DNA of 64,000 bases from Swaminathania salitolerans (GCF_025994315.1 NZ_BAQE01000030.1), one strand, 5' to 3'. Positions 9,099-18,308 are shown, counted from the first letter of the stretch. Program-made: numbers and translations. The notes: a model not told the origin generated them from the letters alone.

Positions 9099-9492
9099 AC
9101 GCGGTGCAGGTCCAGAACAGGCCAGGGTTGGAAAAGAGGGAACCATAGTGCCGGACGCCCGGATTGACCAGACGGCGCCCCGGAACAGGACCCCGCAACA
9201 GAGAACGGGAATGCGGAGCGGGCGCGCATGACGCCTTGCGCGGATCGGCACCCCCTCCTTCCTGAAGCGGTCGCCTCCCCCCCCTGAAGCGGTCGCCCCC
9301 GGGCCGGAATGTCCGGATGATCGCTTGAGCGCGCGGATATCCCCGCCGGAACCGGATGAAGATCCGCTCGAAGAAACACCCGAAGCAGTGCGACGACACG
9401 AGAAGATGATCTGTCATGATCAAATTCACCCCTGTTTCGTAACAGGGCATATCAGCTAAGCCCGGTTGAAACCGAAACGGAGAGGGCAATCG
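9099..9492. other. Intergenic region between divergent ppiD-like gene and tpiA, with a direct repeat and a hairpin
   Basis: About 390 bases without a credible gene. It must hold the promoters of the ppiD-trp run (minus) and of tpiA (plus). A 15-base direct repeat, CCTGAAGCGGTCGCC, occurs at 9261-9275 and 9283-9297. A short palindrome CCCTGTT-TCGT-AACAGGG at 9430-9447 lies 46 bases before the tpiA start. No clear -35/-10 pair was recognised. Confidence 0.5.
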
Positions 9493-10242
9493 ATGCGCCA
9501 GATGATCATGGGCAACTGGAAAATGCATGGGCTGCGGGGTTCGGGCGAGAGGCTGGCGCGCGAGATCGCAAAGGGGGCGGATCCGGCTTGTGTCAGCCGC
9601 GATCTCGTCATTGCACCGCCTTTCACGCTTCTTTCCTCTCTGGCTCCGCTGCTCTCGCCTCATGGCATCGGTCTGGCCGCGCAGGATTGCCACGAGGATC
9701 CCGATGGCGCCCATACGGGCGATATCGCGGCACCGATGCTCGCCGATCTCGGCGTGAGCCATGTCATTCTTGGACATTCGGAGCGGCGCCAGAACCATCA
9801 CGAATCCAGCGCGCTGATCTGCCGCAAGGTGGAAGCTGCACAGAAAAGCGGCCTCATTCCGGTCCTGTGCGTCGGGGAGACGGAGGCGGACAAGGCGGCG
9901 GACCGGGTCGAGGACGTTCTGGGACGTCAGATCGAGGAGTCCCTGCCGAGAGGGTTTTCGGGAATCGTGGCCTATGAGCCCGTCTGGGCGATCGGAACGG
10001 GCCAGGCAGCGACCGAACAGGATATCAGCGACCGCATGGCCTTCCTGCATGCTGCGATCGCGCGCCACCTCGAAACGGATGACAAAGCGACACGCATCCT
10101 GTATGGCGGCTCAGTCAAGCCCGAAGATGCCGCGTCCATCCTCGCCGTTCCAGGTGTCGGGGGCGTGCTTGTCGGCGGGGCGAGCCTGACCGCGGAGTCC
10201 TTCCTCGGCATCGCGCGGGCTGGCCTGAAGCCGGCATATTGA
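9493..10242 (+). CDS. tpiA: Triose-phosphate isomerase
   Basis: Interconverts dihydroxyacetone phosphate and glyceraldehyde 3-phosphate. The 249-residue protein starts at MRQMIMGNWKMHG with GGAGAGGG upstream; a frame open a little earlier lacks this spacing. The substrate lysine is in GNWKMHG (Lys10), the electrophilic histidine in LGHSERR, the catalytic base in AYEPVWAIGTG, and phosphate is bound by YGGSVKPEDA and GVLVGGASL. First of the plus-strand block tpiA-secG-pyrG-kdsA. Confidence 0.97.
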   Translation: MRQMIMGNWKMHGLRGSGERLAREIAKGADPACVSRDLVIAPPFTLLSSLAPLLSPHGIGLAAQDCHEDPDGAHTGDIAAPMLADLGVSHVILGHSERRQNHHESSALICRKVEAAQKSGLIPVLCVGETEADKAADRVEDVLGRQIEESLPRGFSGIVAYEPVWAIGTGQAATEQDISDRMAFLHAAIARHLETDDKATRILYGGSVKPEDAASILAVPGVGGVLVGGASLTAESFLGIARAGLKPAY

Positions 10243-10276
10243 CGGCGTTTTTATTCAGTTTCCTAGAAAGCCGGAC

Positions 10277-10636
10277 ATGACCACGCTGCTGCTTATCATC
10301 AATCTCTTCGTCACAGTCGCCCTCATCGGGGTGATCCTCATCCAGCGCAGCGAGGGTGGCGGTCTGGGCATCGGAAGCAGTCAGGGCATGGGGTCGTTCA
10401 TGACCGGGCGCGGCACCGCCAATCTCCTGACCCGCACGACCTCCGTCCTTGCCGGGGTCTTCATGGTGCTGTGCCTTCTGCTTGCCGTGCTGAACCGGGG
10501 CGCCTCGACAAATGGCGGCAACGATATTCTTGCCCAGCCTGCAAACGCACCGGCCGGAACCAACACGGCACCCGCGTCCTCGACCGGAGCGGCAAAGGGC
10601 GCCGCCCCCGCAGAAGCACCCCCGGCGAAGCAGTAA
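10277..10636 (+). CDS. secG: Preprotein translocase subunit SecG
   Basis: Small membrane subunit of the SecYEG channel; 119 residues. Two membrane segments are visible (about 3-22 and 52-72) separated by the conserved loop IQRSEGGGLGIGSSQGMGSF. The C-terminus is a long Ala/Pro-rich tail, common in alphaproteobacterial SecG. It lies 34 bases after tpiA and before pyrG, the usual alphaproteobacterial order. Confidence 0.95.
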   Translation: MTTLLLIINLFVTVALIGVILIQRSEGGGLGIGSSQGMGSFMTGRGTANLLTRTTSVLAGVFMVLCLLLAVLNRGASTNGGNDILAQPANAPAGTNTAPASSTGAAKGAAPAEAPPAKQ

Positions 10637-10658
10637 GGCCACAGCAAGGGAAATATGT

Positions 10659-10681
10659 GATGCCGGGCTTCCTCCGGCATC
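10659..10681 (+). terminator. Hairpin between secG and pyrG
   Basis: GATGCCGG and CCGGCATC form a perfect 8-base-pair stem around a 7-base loop, followed by the T-rich ATTCTTCTC. It lies 22 bases after the secG stop and about 50 bases before pyrG, so it could be a weak terminator or attenuator. Confidence 0.5.
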
Positions 10682-10728
10682 ATTCTTCTCGTTCCCTCCG
10701 ATCGCGAACCGGTGTAGGAGAGCCTTCC

Positions 10729-12360
10729 ATGACTCGGTTCGTATTCATCACCGGTGGCGTGGTTTCCTCTCTCGGCAAGGGTATCGCTTCGGCGGCACTC
10801 GCGGCTCTCCTCCAGGCGCGCGGCTACAAGGTCCGCATGCGCAAGCTGGACCCCTATCTCAACGTCGATCCCGGGACGATGAGTCCCTATCAGCACGGCG
10901 AGGTCTTCGTGACCGATGACGGCGCGGAGACGGATCTCGATCTCGGCCATTACGAGCGCTTTACCGGCGTTCATGCCCGCAAGGCCGATAATGCGACGAC
11001 GGGGCGCATCTATTCCGAGGTCATCGCGCGCGAAAGACGCGGCGACTATCTCGGTGCGACCGTCCAGGTCATTCCTCACATCACCGATGCGATCAAGGAA
11101 GCCGTCGTTACGGGCACGGATGGCTACGATTTCGTCCTTGTCGAGATCGGGGGGACGGTCGGCGATATCGAGAGCCTGCCCTTCCTCGAGGCGATCCGTC
11201 AGCTGCGCAACGATCTCGGTCATGCACAGACCATGTGCGTGCACCTGACCCTCCTGCCCTATATCCCGGCAGCAGGAGAACTGAAGACGAAGCCGACGCA
11301 GCATTCCGTAAAGGAATTGCAGAATGTCGGCATCCAGCCCCAGATGCTGATCTGCCGCTCCGACCGGGCGATACCGAGCAATGAGAGACGCAAGATCGCG
11401 AATTTCTGCAACGTGCGTCCCGAGGCCGTGATTGCGGCCCTCGATGTCGACACGATCTATGCCTGTCCGATTTCCTACCACAAGGAAGGCATGGACGATG
11501 AGGTCCTGCGCTACTTCAACCTCCCGGTGGAGGGGGAGCCCGATCTCAGCCGCTGGATCGATATCGTCGAATCCCTCCGTCATCCTGACGGCGAGGTCCG
11601 GATTGCTGTCGTGGGCAAGTACACGGCCCTGCTCGACAGCTACAAATCCCTGATCGAGGCGCTTCTTCATGGCGGCATCGCCAACAAGGTCAAGGTGCGC
11701 CTCGAATGGGTCGAATCGGAAACCTTCGAGAAGAACCCGAACGCCATCGCCGCTCTCGGGCGGGTCGATGGCATTCTCGTGCCGGGCGGCTTCGGCGAGC
11801 GCGGCTCGGAAGGCAAGATCGAGGCCGTGCGCTATGCCAGAGAGAATGGCGTACCGTTTCTTGGGATCTGCTTCGGCATGCAGATGGCCGTGATCGAATG
11901 CGCCCGCTCGCTCGCGGGTCTCGAAAAAGCCTCCTCGACCGAGTTCGGCCCGACGGACGAACCGCTCGTGGGCCTCATGACGGAATGGGCGCGGGGCAAC
12001 GAGATGCTCCGTCGTCGCGAGCATGGCGAACTCGGAGGCACGATGCGTCTCGGCGCCTATCCCGCAAAGCTCAAGGAGGGGTCGCGCGCCGCCGATATCT
12101 ATGGCAGCACGGAAGTGCGCGAGCGGCATCGTCACCGTTACGAGGTGAACGTACATTATCGCGAGCAGCTCGAAAAGACCGGCCTCGTCTTCTCCGGCAT
12201 GTCGCCCGATGACGTCCTTCCGGAAATCGTGGAATATCCGGATCATCCCTGGTTCATCGGCGTCCAGTATCACCCGGAATATCTCTCGAAGCCCTTTGCG
12301 CCGCATCCCCTGTTCGCCGGGTTCATCGGCGCCGCCGTCAGAAAGGCCCGCCTCGCATGA
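10729..12360 (+). CDS. pyrG: CTP synthase
   Basis: Makes CTP from UTP, ATP and glutamine; 543 residues. The synthase domain begins TRFVFITGGVVSSLGKG and contains the DGAETDLDLGHYERF region; the C-terminal amidotransferase has the nucleophile in FLGICFGMQ and the His-Glu pair in QYHPEY. The start at 10729 is chosen over a long upstream open frame because it matches the family N-terminus and has TAGGAG 8 bases upstream. The stop overlaps the kdsA start (ATGA). Confidence 0.97.
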   Translation: MTRFVFITGGVVSSLGKGIASAALAALLQARGYKVRMRKLDPYLNVDPGTMSPYQHGEVFVTDDGAETDLDLGHYERFTGVHARKADNATTGRIYSEVIARERRGDYLGATVQVIPHITDAIKEAVVTGTDGYDFVLVEIGGTVGDIESLPFLEAIRQLRNDLGHAQTMCVHLTLLPYIPAAGELKTKPTQHSVKELQNVGIQPQMLICRSDRAIPSNERRKIANFCNVRPEAVIAALDVDTIYACPISYHKEGMDDEVLRYFNLPVEGEPDLSRWIDIVESLRHPDGEVRIAVVGKYTALLDSYKSLIEALLHGGIANKVKVRLEWVESETFEKNPNAIAALGRVDGILVPGGFGERGSEGKIEAVRYARENGVPFLGICFGMQMAVIECARSLAGLEKASSTEFGPTDEPLVGLMTEWARGNEMLRRREHGELGGTMRLGAYPAKLKEGSRAADIYGSTEVRERHRHRYEVNVHYREQLEKTGLVFSGMSPDDVLPEIVEYPDHPWFIGVQYHPEYLSKPFAPHPLFAGFIGAAVRKARLA

Positions 12361-13184
12361 GCGCATTTTCCCTCGGCTCTCTCACGATCGGGAACGAACA
12401 CCCGTTCACACTGATCGTCGGCCCCTGCCAGATCGAATCCAGGGCCCATGCGCGTGAAATGGCGGCGGCGATCTCCGAGATCTGCACCGCCTCGGGGACG
12501 GGCTGGATCTACAAGAGCTCGTTCGACAAGGCCAACCGGACCTCGCTCAGGGCGCAACGCGGCATCGGCATGAAGGAAGGGCTCGATATCCTCGCCGGAA
12601 TTCGCGAGGAGTTCGGCTGTCCGGTCCTGACGGATGTGCACGGGCCGGAGCAATGCGCCCCTGCCGCCGAGGCGGTGGATGTGCTCCAGATCCCGGCTTT
12701 CCTGTGCCGGCAGACCGATCTCCTTCTCGCAGCAGGCGAGACGGGTCGCGCGATCAATGTGAAGAAGGGTCAGTTCCTGGCCCCCTGGGACATGGCGAAT
12801 GTTGCCGCCAAGATCGCCTCGACCGGGAACGAGCGGGTCATGCTGTGCGAGCGTGGCACGAGCTTCGGCTACAATACGCTGGTCAACGACATGCGCGGTC
12901 TGCCGATCATGGCCGCCACCGGCTATCCTGTCGTTTTCGATGCGACCCATTCGGTGCAGCAGCCCGGTGGCCTCGGCGGCGCATCGGGAGGGCAGCGGGA
13001 ATTCGTCGCCCCTCTGGCGCGTGCGGCCGTTGCGATCGGGGTCGCGGCGGTTTTCATCGAGACGCATGAAGATCCCGATCGCGCGCCGAGCGACGGCCCG
13101 ACGATGCTTCCGGTGTCGCAGCTCGGTTCCCTGCTCCGCCAGCTCAAGGCGCTCGATACGCTCGTCAAGACCGATGCCGGCTAA
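12357..13184 (+). CDS. kdsA: 3-deoxy-8-phosphooctulonate synthase (KDO-8-P synthase)
   Basis: Condenses arabinose 5-phosphate and phosphoenolpyruvate for lipopolysaccharide KDO synthesis; 275 residues. The family motifs are GPCQIESRAHA, YKSSFDKANRTS, LTDVHGPEQ, IPAFLCRQTDLL and VFDATHSVQQPGG. It is translationally coupled to pyrG through an ATGA overlap. In most genomes of this group eno follows directly; here a small OsmC-like gene and an opposed membrane gene intervene. Confidence 0.96.
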   Translation: MSAFSLGSLTIGNEHPFTLIVGPCQIESRAHAREMAAAISEICTASGTGWIYKSSFDKANRTSLRAQRGIGMKEGLDILAGIREEFGCPVLTDVHGPEQCAPAAEAVDVLQIPAFLCRQTDLLLAAGETGRAINVKKGQFLAPWDMANVAAKIASTGNERVMLCERGTSFGYNTLVNDMRGLPIMAATGYPVVFDATHSVQQPGGLGGASGGQREFVAPLARAAVAIGVAAVFIETHEDPDRAPSDGPTMLPVSQLGSLLRQLKALDTLVKTDAG

Positions 13185-13647
13185 ACGCCATATCTACACG
13201 GTCGAAACGGAGTGGACAGGCAATCACGGGCTCGGTACCCGGTCCTGGCATGTATACGGACGCAATCACGTCATCGTCGCCGATGGAAAGCCTGCCATAC
13301 AGGGCTCTGCCGATCCGAGCTTCCATGGCGATCCGACCGGGTGGAACCCGGGTGAGCTTCTGCTGGCATCGCTGAGCGCGTGCCACAAGCTCTGGTATCT
13401 CGGTCTTTGTGCCGGAGCCGGGATCGTCGTGACGGCCTATCGCGATCACGCCGAGGCGGTGATGGTGGAATCGCCGATGGGCGAAGGCGTGTTCGAAAGC
13501 GCACTCCTGCGCCCCCATATCTCACTTTCCGGCCTGGGCCTGATCGAGCGTGCGCAGGCTCTGCACGATCAGGCCCATGCGCATTGTTTCATCGCGCGCT
13601 CGGTGACCTTTCCCGTGATCTGCGAACCCGTCTTTCAGATCGTATAG
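13174..13647 (+). CDS. OsmC/Ohr family protein
   Basis: A 157-residue OsmC-fold protein; family members reduce organic hydroperoxides with two cysteines. The signature NPGELLLASLSACHKLWYL carries the first cysteine, and the second is in HAHCFIARSV. The ATG at 13174 overlaps the end of kdsA by 11 bases, so it is probably translated from the same message. The 3' end overlaps the convergent gene at 13635. The peroxide substrate is not known. Confidence 0.85.
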   Translation: MPAKRHIYTVETEWTGNHGLGTRSWHVYGRNHVIVADGKPAIQGSADPSFHGDPTGWNPGELLLASLSACHKLWYLGLCAGAGIVVTAYRDHAEAVMVESPMGEGVFESALLRPHISLSGLGLIERAQALHDQAHAHCFIARSVTFPVICEPVFQIV

Positions 13648-14123
13648 GCCTCGAGGGGCGCGCTCAGGCACGCGGCGAGGCAGACGATCACGATGGCGGT
13701 GAGAACGGCCCGGAAAGGGAAATAGCCCGGAGGAAGAGCGCCCTTGCGATATGCGGCGCGTTCGGCGGCGAGAACCGCGAGGAAGCCGACGATCTCGATC
13801 ACGATCCCGCCGCGCGGCGACCACACCACACCGGTATAGACCGCGATCCAGCCGAACAGAGCCGGGAGCACGCCCAGCACGAGCCGTCGCCTGTTGAGCG
13901 CCCCGAGCCCCTGGGCCGGGACGATCGCGGGCTGCTCGAGTGCGAGCCCCCAGTGAACCGCGCCAAGAAACGACAGGATACATCCGCCATAGGCGAGAAC
14001 GGCGACGCCGATATGCGTGACCGGCCCGAGACTGCCCCAGAAAAGTGCCGCCATGGCAAGGCAGAGAAACGGAACCAGGCCGCCGGCTCCGAGGAAAACG
14101 ACCAGGGGTGATAAGGGTCTCAC
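13635..14123 (-). CDS. DUF3429-like integral membrane protein
   Basis: A 162-residue hydrophobic protein with about five membrane segments: 5-30, 36-55, 79-98, 103-118 and 135-155. The FLGAVHWGLAL segment and the overall size and layout fit the DUF3429 family, whose function is not known. It is convergent with the OsmC-like gene and overlaps it by 13 bases, and is divergent from eno. No catalytic residues are recognised. Confidence 0.7.
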   Translation of the reverse strand: MRPLSPLVVFLGAGGLVPFLCLAMAALFWGSLGPVTHIGVAVLAYGGCILSFLGAVHWGLALEQPAIVPAQGLGALNRRRLVLGVLPALFGWIAVYTGVVWSPRGGIVIEIVGFLAVLAAERAAYRKGALPPGYFPFRAVLTAIVIVCLAACLSAPLEAYTI

Positions 14124-14223
14124 GGAATATCCATCCTCATTTCACATTACGTCAGTTGACAGCGCCAGTGTCTCGACGCCTTGTGATGCCCGAAGTTCAA
14201 ACGTTCAAACAGGGAGCCCCCAA

Positions 14224-15504
14224 ATGAGCGCCATTATTGATATCATTGCGCGTGAGATCCTGGATAGCCGCGGCAACCCGACTGTCGAGGTCGAGGTCGA
14301 GCTGTCGTCCGGAGCGAAGGGGCGCGCCGCCGTCCCGTCGGGCGCCTCGACCGGCGCGCATGAAGCCGTCGAGCTGCGTGACGGCGATTCCGGGCGCTAC
14401 GGCGGCAAGGGCGTTCTCAAGGCCGCATCCTTCGCCGAAGGGGAAATCCTGGACGCCCTGCAGGGTGCCGAATCGTCCGATCAGATCGCGATCGACGAGG
14501 CGATGATCGAGCTCGACGGAACCCCCAACAAGGCCCGTCTGGGCGCGAATTCGATCCTCGCCGTGTCGCTTGCGGTTGCGAAGGCGACTGCGATCGAGCT
14601 CGACGTGCCGCTCTATCGCTATGTCGGTGGCGTATTCGCGCATACCCTGCCCGTCCCGATGATGAACATCGTCAATGGCGGCCAGCATGCCGACAATCCC
14701 ATCGACATCCAGGAGTTCATGATCCAGCCGGTCGGCGCCCCGACGATCATGGATGCCGTGCGCATGGGGTCGGAAATCTTCGCCCGCCTCAAGAAAAACC
14801 TCTCCGCAGCCGGACACAACACCAATGTCGGCGATGAAGGCGGGTTCGCACCCGGTCTGAAATCCGCCGACGAGGCGCTCGGCTTCATCTCGAAGGCTGT
14901 CGAGGATGCAGGGTATCGCCCCGGCGAGGACGTGACCTTTGCGCTCGATTGCGCCGCAACGGAATTCTATCGTGACGGCCGCTACAAGATGGACGGCGAA
15001 GGCCGCGATCTCGATTCCGCCGGCATGATCGACTATCTGGCCGATCTCGCCAACCGTTATCCGATCGTGTCGATCGAAGACGGTCTGGCGGAGGACGACT
15101 GGGAGGGCTGGGCCGAACTGACCCGCAAGCTCGGCCACTCGCTGCAGCTCGTCGGTGACGATCTCTTCGTGACGAACACCGAGCGTCTGGTACGCGGAAT
15201 CGAGAACAGCACGGCGAACGCGCTTCTGGTGAAGGTCAACCAGATCGGCACGCTGACAGAGACGCTGCGCGCGATGGAAACCGCCCATCGGGCGGGCTAC
15301 AAATGCGTCATGAGCCACCGCTCGGGCGAGACGGAGGATTCGGTGATCGCCGATCTCGCGGTCGCGACGAATTGCGGCCAGATCAAGACCGGCTCGCTTT
15401 CGCGCTCCGATCGCACGGCGAAATACAATCAGCTCATCCGGATCGAGAACGAGCTTGCGACCGCCGCCCGTTACGCCGGTCGCTCGATCCTGCCGCGCGG
15501 CTGA
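14224..15504 (+). CDS. eno: Enolase
   Basis: Converts 2-phosphoglycerate to phosphoenolpyruvate; 426 residues, the normal length. Motifs seen are AREILDSRGNPTVEV at the N-terminus, the magnesium and catalytic region NVGDEGGFAP, SIEDGLAEDDWEGW, VGDDLFVTN, LLVKVNQIGTLTET and SHRSGETEDS. The ATG at 14224 has CAGGGAG upstream. A possible -35 TTGACA is at 14156-14161, but the matching -10 is weak. In relatives eno, ftsB and pdhABC are adjacent; here pdhABC lies elsewhere, beyond the trp block. Confidence 0.97.
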   Translation: MSAIIDIIAREILDSRGNPTVEVEVELSSGAKGRAAVPSGASTGAHEAVELRDGDSGRYGGKGVLKAASFAEGEILDALQGAESSDQIAIDEAMIELDGTPNKARLGANSILAVSLAVAKATAIELDVPLYRYVGGVFAHTLPVPMMNIVNGGQHADNPIDIQEFMIQPVGAPTIMDAVRMGSEIFARLKKNLSAAGHNTNVGDEGGFAPGLKSADEALGFISKAVEDAGYRPGEDVTFALDCAATEFYRDGRYKMDGEGRDLDSAGMIDYLADLANRYPIVSIEDGLAEDDWEGWAELTRKLGHSLQLVGDDLFVTNTERLVRGIENSTANALLVKVNQIGTLTETLRAMETAHRAGYKCVMSHRSGETEDSVIADLAVATNCGQIKTGSLSRSDRTAKYNQLIRIENELATAARYAGRSILPRG

Positions 15505-15759
15505 TCCCGACATCCGGAGGTGGCGGGTCTCCCTCCCCCTCCGGCGTCAAGAGCGCCCCCCGGGAACGATGCTTCGGGAACGATGCTTCGGGGGGCGCGC
15601 TTCGGAGACGGCGCTTCGGGGCTGCCTTCCGGCCCCCATATCGCCCCTCGCATTAAGGCTGTATCGTAGCCTTCGGCTCGTATAAGCTCTTCCCGCAAGA
15701 CCGGATTCCGTTCCGGTTCACGGCGCCCAGCCTCATCATGCCGCGTTCAGGGAGCTTCC

Positions 15760-16089
15760 GTGCAGATCGTTCGTGCCATTCGCCGTTTTCTTCGTGTCGT
15801 GGTTCCGCCGACGCTGTTTCTCGGTCTTACGGCTTATTTCGGCTGGAATGCCGTCCATGGCGAACATGGCATCAATGCCTATCACACCCAGACGAAGCTG
15901 ATGGAAGACGCCCGGCAGGCCGAGCAGGATGCCAATGCCGAACAGGCTGTCTGGCGCAGGCGCGTCGCCAGCCTGAACGAGCGCGCGCTCGATGCCGACA
16001 TGCTCGACGAGCGTTCACGCGCCATGCTGAATCTCGCCCGGGAAGGCGATACGGTCATTCCCTACGGCCCTCACGACCGGCTCTGGTAG
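15760..16089 (+). CDS. ftsB: FtsB/DivIC-like septum formation initiator protein
   Basis: A 109-residue single-pass membrane protein of the divisome. A membrane segment spans about residues 12-30 (VVVPPTLFLGLTAYFGWNAV), followed by a coiled-coil-prone region (about 42-70, KLMEDARQAEQDANAEQAVW) and a conserved C-terminal part ending YGPHDRLW. The start is GTG at 15760, with GGGAG 6-10 bases upstream. Its place just after eno is the classic location of ftsB in proteobacteria. Confidence 0.85.
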   Translation: MQIVRAIRRFLRVVVPPTLFLGLTAYFGWNAVHGEHGINAYHTQTKLMEDARQAEQDANAEQAVWRRRVASLNERALDADMLDERSRAMLNLAREGDTVIPYGPHDRLW

Positions 16090-16166
16090 CCCCGGGCCCG
16101 GTTTTTCCGAACGGGCATAGGTCGCACGGAACCTGTCGACCCGTTGCCCGGATCCGGTGCCGGGCC

Positions 16167-16195
16167 AAAAAAAAACGGCCCGTGAGGGCCGCTTT
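16167..16195 (-). terminator. Rho-independent terminator of rpmG (also facing ftsB)
   Basis: CGGCCC and GGGCCG form a 6-base-pair stem (16176-16191) with a GTGA loop. On the minus strand it is followed by nine T (16167-16175), on the plus strand by TTTT, so it may work in both directions between convergent ftsB and rpmG. Confidence 0.85.
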
Positions 16196-16218
16196 TCCTG
16201 TCGTCAGACGATGTCGCC

Positions 16219-16386
16219 TTACTTGATCTTCGCTTCGCGGAAAGCGACATGCTTGCGCACGACGGGGTCATACTTGCGTACTTCCATCTTGCCGGTCGCG
16301 GAGCGGGCGTTCTTCTTCGTCACGTAGAAATATCCGGTATCCGCGGTCGAAACGAGACGGATCTGGATGACATTGGTCTTGGCCAT
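16219..16386 (-). CDS. rpmG: 50S ribosomal protein L33
   Basis: A 55-residue ribosomal protein beginning MAKTNVIQIRLVSTADTG and ending with VRKHVAFREAKIK. The typical Lys/Arg-rich layout is intact, and the zinc-binding cysteines present in some L33 variants are absent, as is usual in alphaproteobacteria. GAGGA precedes the ATG. It is transcribed divergently from lexA and ends at a strong terminator. Confidence 0.95.
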   Translation of the reverse strand: MAKTNVIQIRLVSTADTGYFYVTKKNARSATGKMEVRKYDPVVRKHVAFREAKIK

Positions 16387-16531
16387 GTGGTCCTCGCAAA
16401 CTGATCTGTCGCTGCGCGCGACATGAACGGCAGCGTTTTCAAGCTGGGCGCATAAATGCGTGCATTACCCGCTGCGGTCAAGTGTTTCCGCCATGCGCGG
16501 CGATAATTTTGTGCGCTGCGGCGAAAACGAC

Positions 16532-16564
16532 TTGAAGGGATCGAAGCAGGAACTTAATAAGAAC
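16532..16564 (+). promoter_or_regulatory. lexA promoter with SOS (LexA) box
   Basis: GAACTTAATAAGAAC at 16550-16564 is the complement of GTTC-N7-GTTC, the known alphaproteobacterial LexA operator. A good promoter overlaps it: TTGAAG at 16532-16537, 17 bases, then TAATAA at 16555-16560. The operator therefore covers the -10, as expected for autoregulation of lexA, whose ATG is 59 bases further on. Confidence 0.85.
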
Positions 16565-16622
16565 GTTACGTTTCAGGGCCATCCGGCCGCGCGCTCCCCG
16601 CCACGGAGAGAGAGGACCCCCC

Positions 16623-17354
16623 ATGCTGACACGCAAGCAACATCAGCTTCTGGTATTCATCGACGGATATCTCAGGCGCACGGGATTTTCTCCCTCTTTC
16701 GACGAAATGAAGGAAGCTCTCGATCTCCGGTCGAAATCGGGCATTCACAGACTTATTTCCGCACTGGAGGAGCGCGGCTTTCTCCGCCGCCATCACCACC
16801 GGGCGCGCGCGCTGGAGATCCTGCGCCTGCCTGTAACCGAATCGACGCCTCAGGCGGCGCCCGCAGGGGCACCGGCCAATACGCATACCGCCGAGACGGG
16901 CACGTTTCCGCGGCTTGCCCATAGTCACGATCCGGCGCGGCCCTCCCCTCTGGACGAGGCACGCAGCCCGGTAATCGGGGTCCCGCTTTTCGGGCGCATC
17001 GCTGCCGGTCTGCCGATCGAAGCCTTCCGGGATCAAGGCGAGCAGATCGAGATTCCCGCGGGTCAGCTCGGGAGCGGCCAGCATTACGCCCTGCATGTTT
17101 CGGGCGAGTCGATGATCGAGGCGGGTATCCTGGACGGCGATACCGTCATTATCCGCCAGACGGAGACTGCGGAAAACGGCCAGATCGTCGTGGCCCTCGT
17201 CGACGGGCAGGAGGTCACACTCAAACGCCTGCGGCAAAAAGGAAAATCGATCGCGCTCGAGCCCGCGAACGCCCATTTCGAGACCCAGATCTTCCCGCAG
17301 AACCGGGTCAGCATACAGGGCGTATTGATCGGTCTCTACCGCCGTTACGACTGA
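16623..17354 (+). CDS. lexA: SOS-response transcriptional repressor LexA
   Basis: Represses DNA-damage genes and cleaves itself when RecA filaments form. The 243-residue protein has an N-terminal winged helix (1-65, LTRKQHQLLVFIDGYL, KSGIHRLISALEERGF), a linker, the cleavage site Ala-Gly in GRIAAGLPI (128-129), and the S24 peptidase pair Ser163 in VSGESMIEAG and Lys201 in VTLKRL. GAGAGAGGA precedes the ATG. Its own operator overlaps the promoter. A second box of the same type lies at 59694-59708. Confidence 0.97.
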   Translation: MLTRKQHQLLVFIDGYLRRTGFSPSFDEMKEALDLRSKSGIHRLISALEERGFLRRHHHRARALEILRLPVTESTPQAAPAGAPANTHTAETGTFPRLAHSHDPARPSPLDEARSPVIGVPLFGRIAAGLPIEAFRDQGEQIEIPAGQLGSGQHYALHVSGESMIEAGILDGDTVIIRQTETAENGQIVVALVDGQEVTLKRLRQKGKSIALEPANAHFETQIFPQNRVSIQGVLIGLYRRYD

Positions 17355-17478
17355 CGTTGCGACTGGGCGACCAGGCAACCGGGCTTCGCCTTGCGCGAGG
17401 GTCGGGACAGTCACCCGGTGCGTTCCGGACTCCCGCCGGAAGCCGTTCCGGCGAGTTCCCTCCCGGGACCGGATCCGG

Positions 17479-18045
17479 TCAGGGCTTCGAGGCGGCGCCG
17501 TCCTTCGTTACCCTCACCGTCCCATCGGGCGCGATCAGAGTGGTCGTTCCGTCTCCGTTCGGAATGACGATGGTGCCGCTTCGCGAGGGGGAGATGTATT
17601 TTCCGGCATTGTCCTCGACCGAGGAAGGCAGGCTCGGCCGGGTCGGCGGACGGACCCCGTTGACAACATTGTCATGTTCTCCGATGGACAGCACGCCGCC
17701 ATCGTCGAAGAGCGGTCCGTTATCGTGCCCTTCTCCATGATTCGTCGCCATGGCTCCGAAATAGCTGTTCGGATCGGACAGCGATTCGGTCAGTCCATGA
17801 GGTGAGGATTCGACGTCGCGCAATGTCGGCAAAGGCTGGGGAGCGCCGGGCCACACATTGCCGCTGGCAGGGAGGATCGGCTCGGCGACATAGCTGTGCC
17901 CCCTCACCCGGGCGAGATTTTCGGAGGTCCCCTCCGGCATGTTCGGATTGGCGCCGGGAAGGCTTGCGGTGTCATGCACGAACTTGCCAAAGCCGGAACA
18001 GCCACTCAGGAATGCGGACAGCGCCAAAAGAGCGGCCTTCTTCAT
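17479..18045 (-). CDS. Putative lipoprotein of unknown function
   Basis: A 188-residue protein starting MKKAALLALSAFLSGCSG, a lipoprotein signal with lipobox LSGC (Cys16). CCGGAG lies just upstream of this ATG. The mature part is Pro/Gly/Ser/Asp-rich and probably disordered, ending with a repeated-looking IVIPNGDGTTTLIAPDGTVRVTKDG stretch. No known domain is recognised. It is convergent with lexA. An outer membrane or periplasmic location is inferred from the signal only. Confidence 0.75.
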   Translation of the reverse strand: MKKAALLALSAFLSGCSGFGKFVHDTASLPGANPNMPEGTSENLARVRGHSYVAEPILPASGNVWPGAPQPLPTLRDVESSPHGLTESLSDPNSYFGAMATNHGEGHDNGPLFDDGGVLSIGEHDNVVNGVRPPTRPSLPSSVEDNAGKYISPSRSGTIVIPNGDGTTTLIAPDGTVRVTKDGAASKP

Positions 18046-18308
18046 TTTATACTCCGGAAAACACATCTTTGATTTTTTAGGCGCACTGCCGTAACATTGC
18101 CAGATACAGAAGATGTATAGAATGTGCGCCCGGAATACCAGTCACGCCCGATACCAGTCATGCGGCCCACGTCGCCGCGCGACATTTCGGGATGCACGGC
18201 GCGCCCGGCCCTCTTTTCTCACACGCCGTCTCACGATGCCGGGAGTCCCGCCTCGTATGACGAGGAGGACGACGCGGTTTTCCTGACAGGGTGCGAGTCG
18301 CTACGGGA

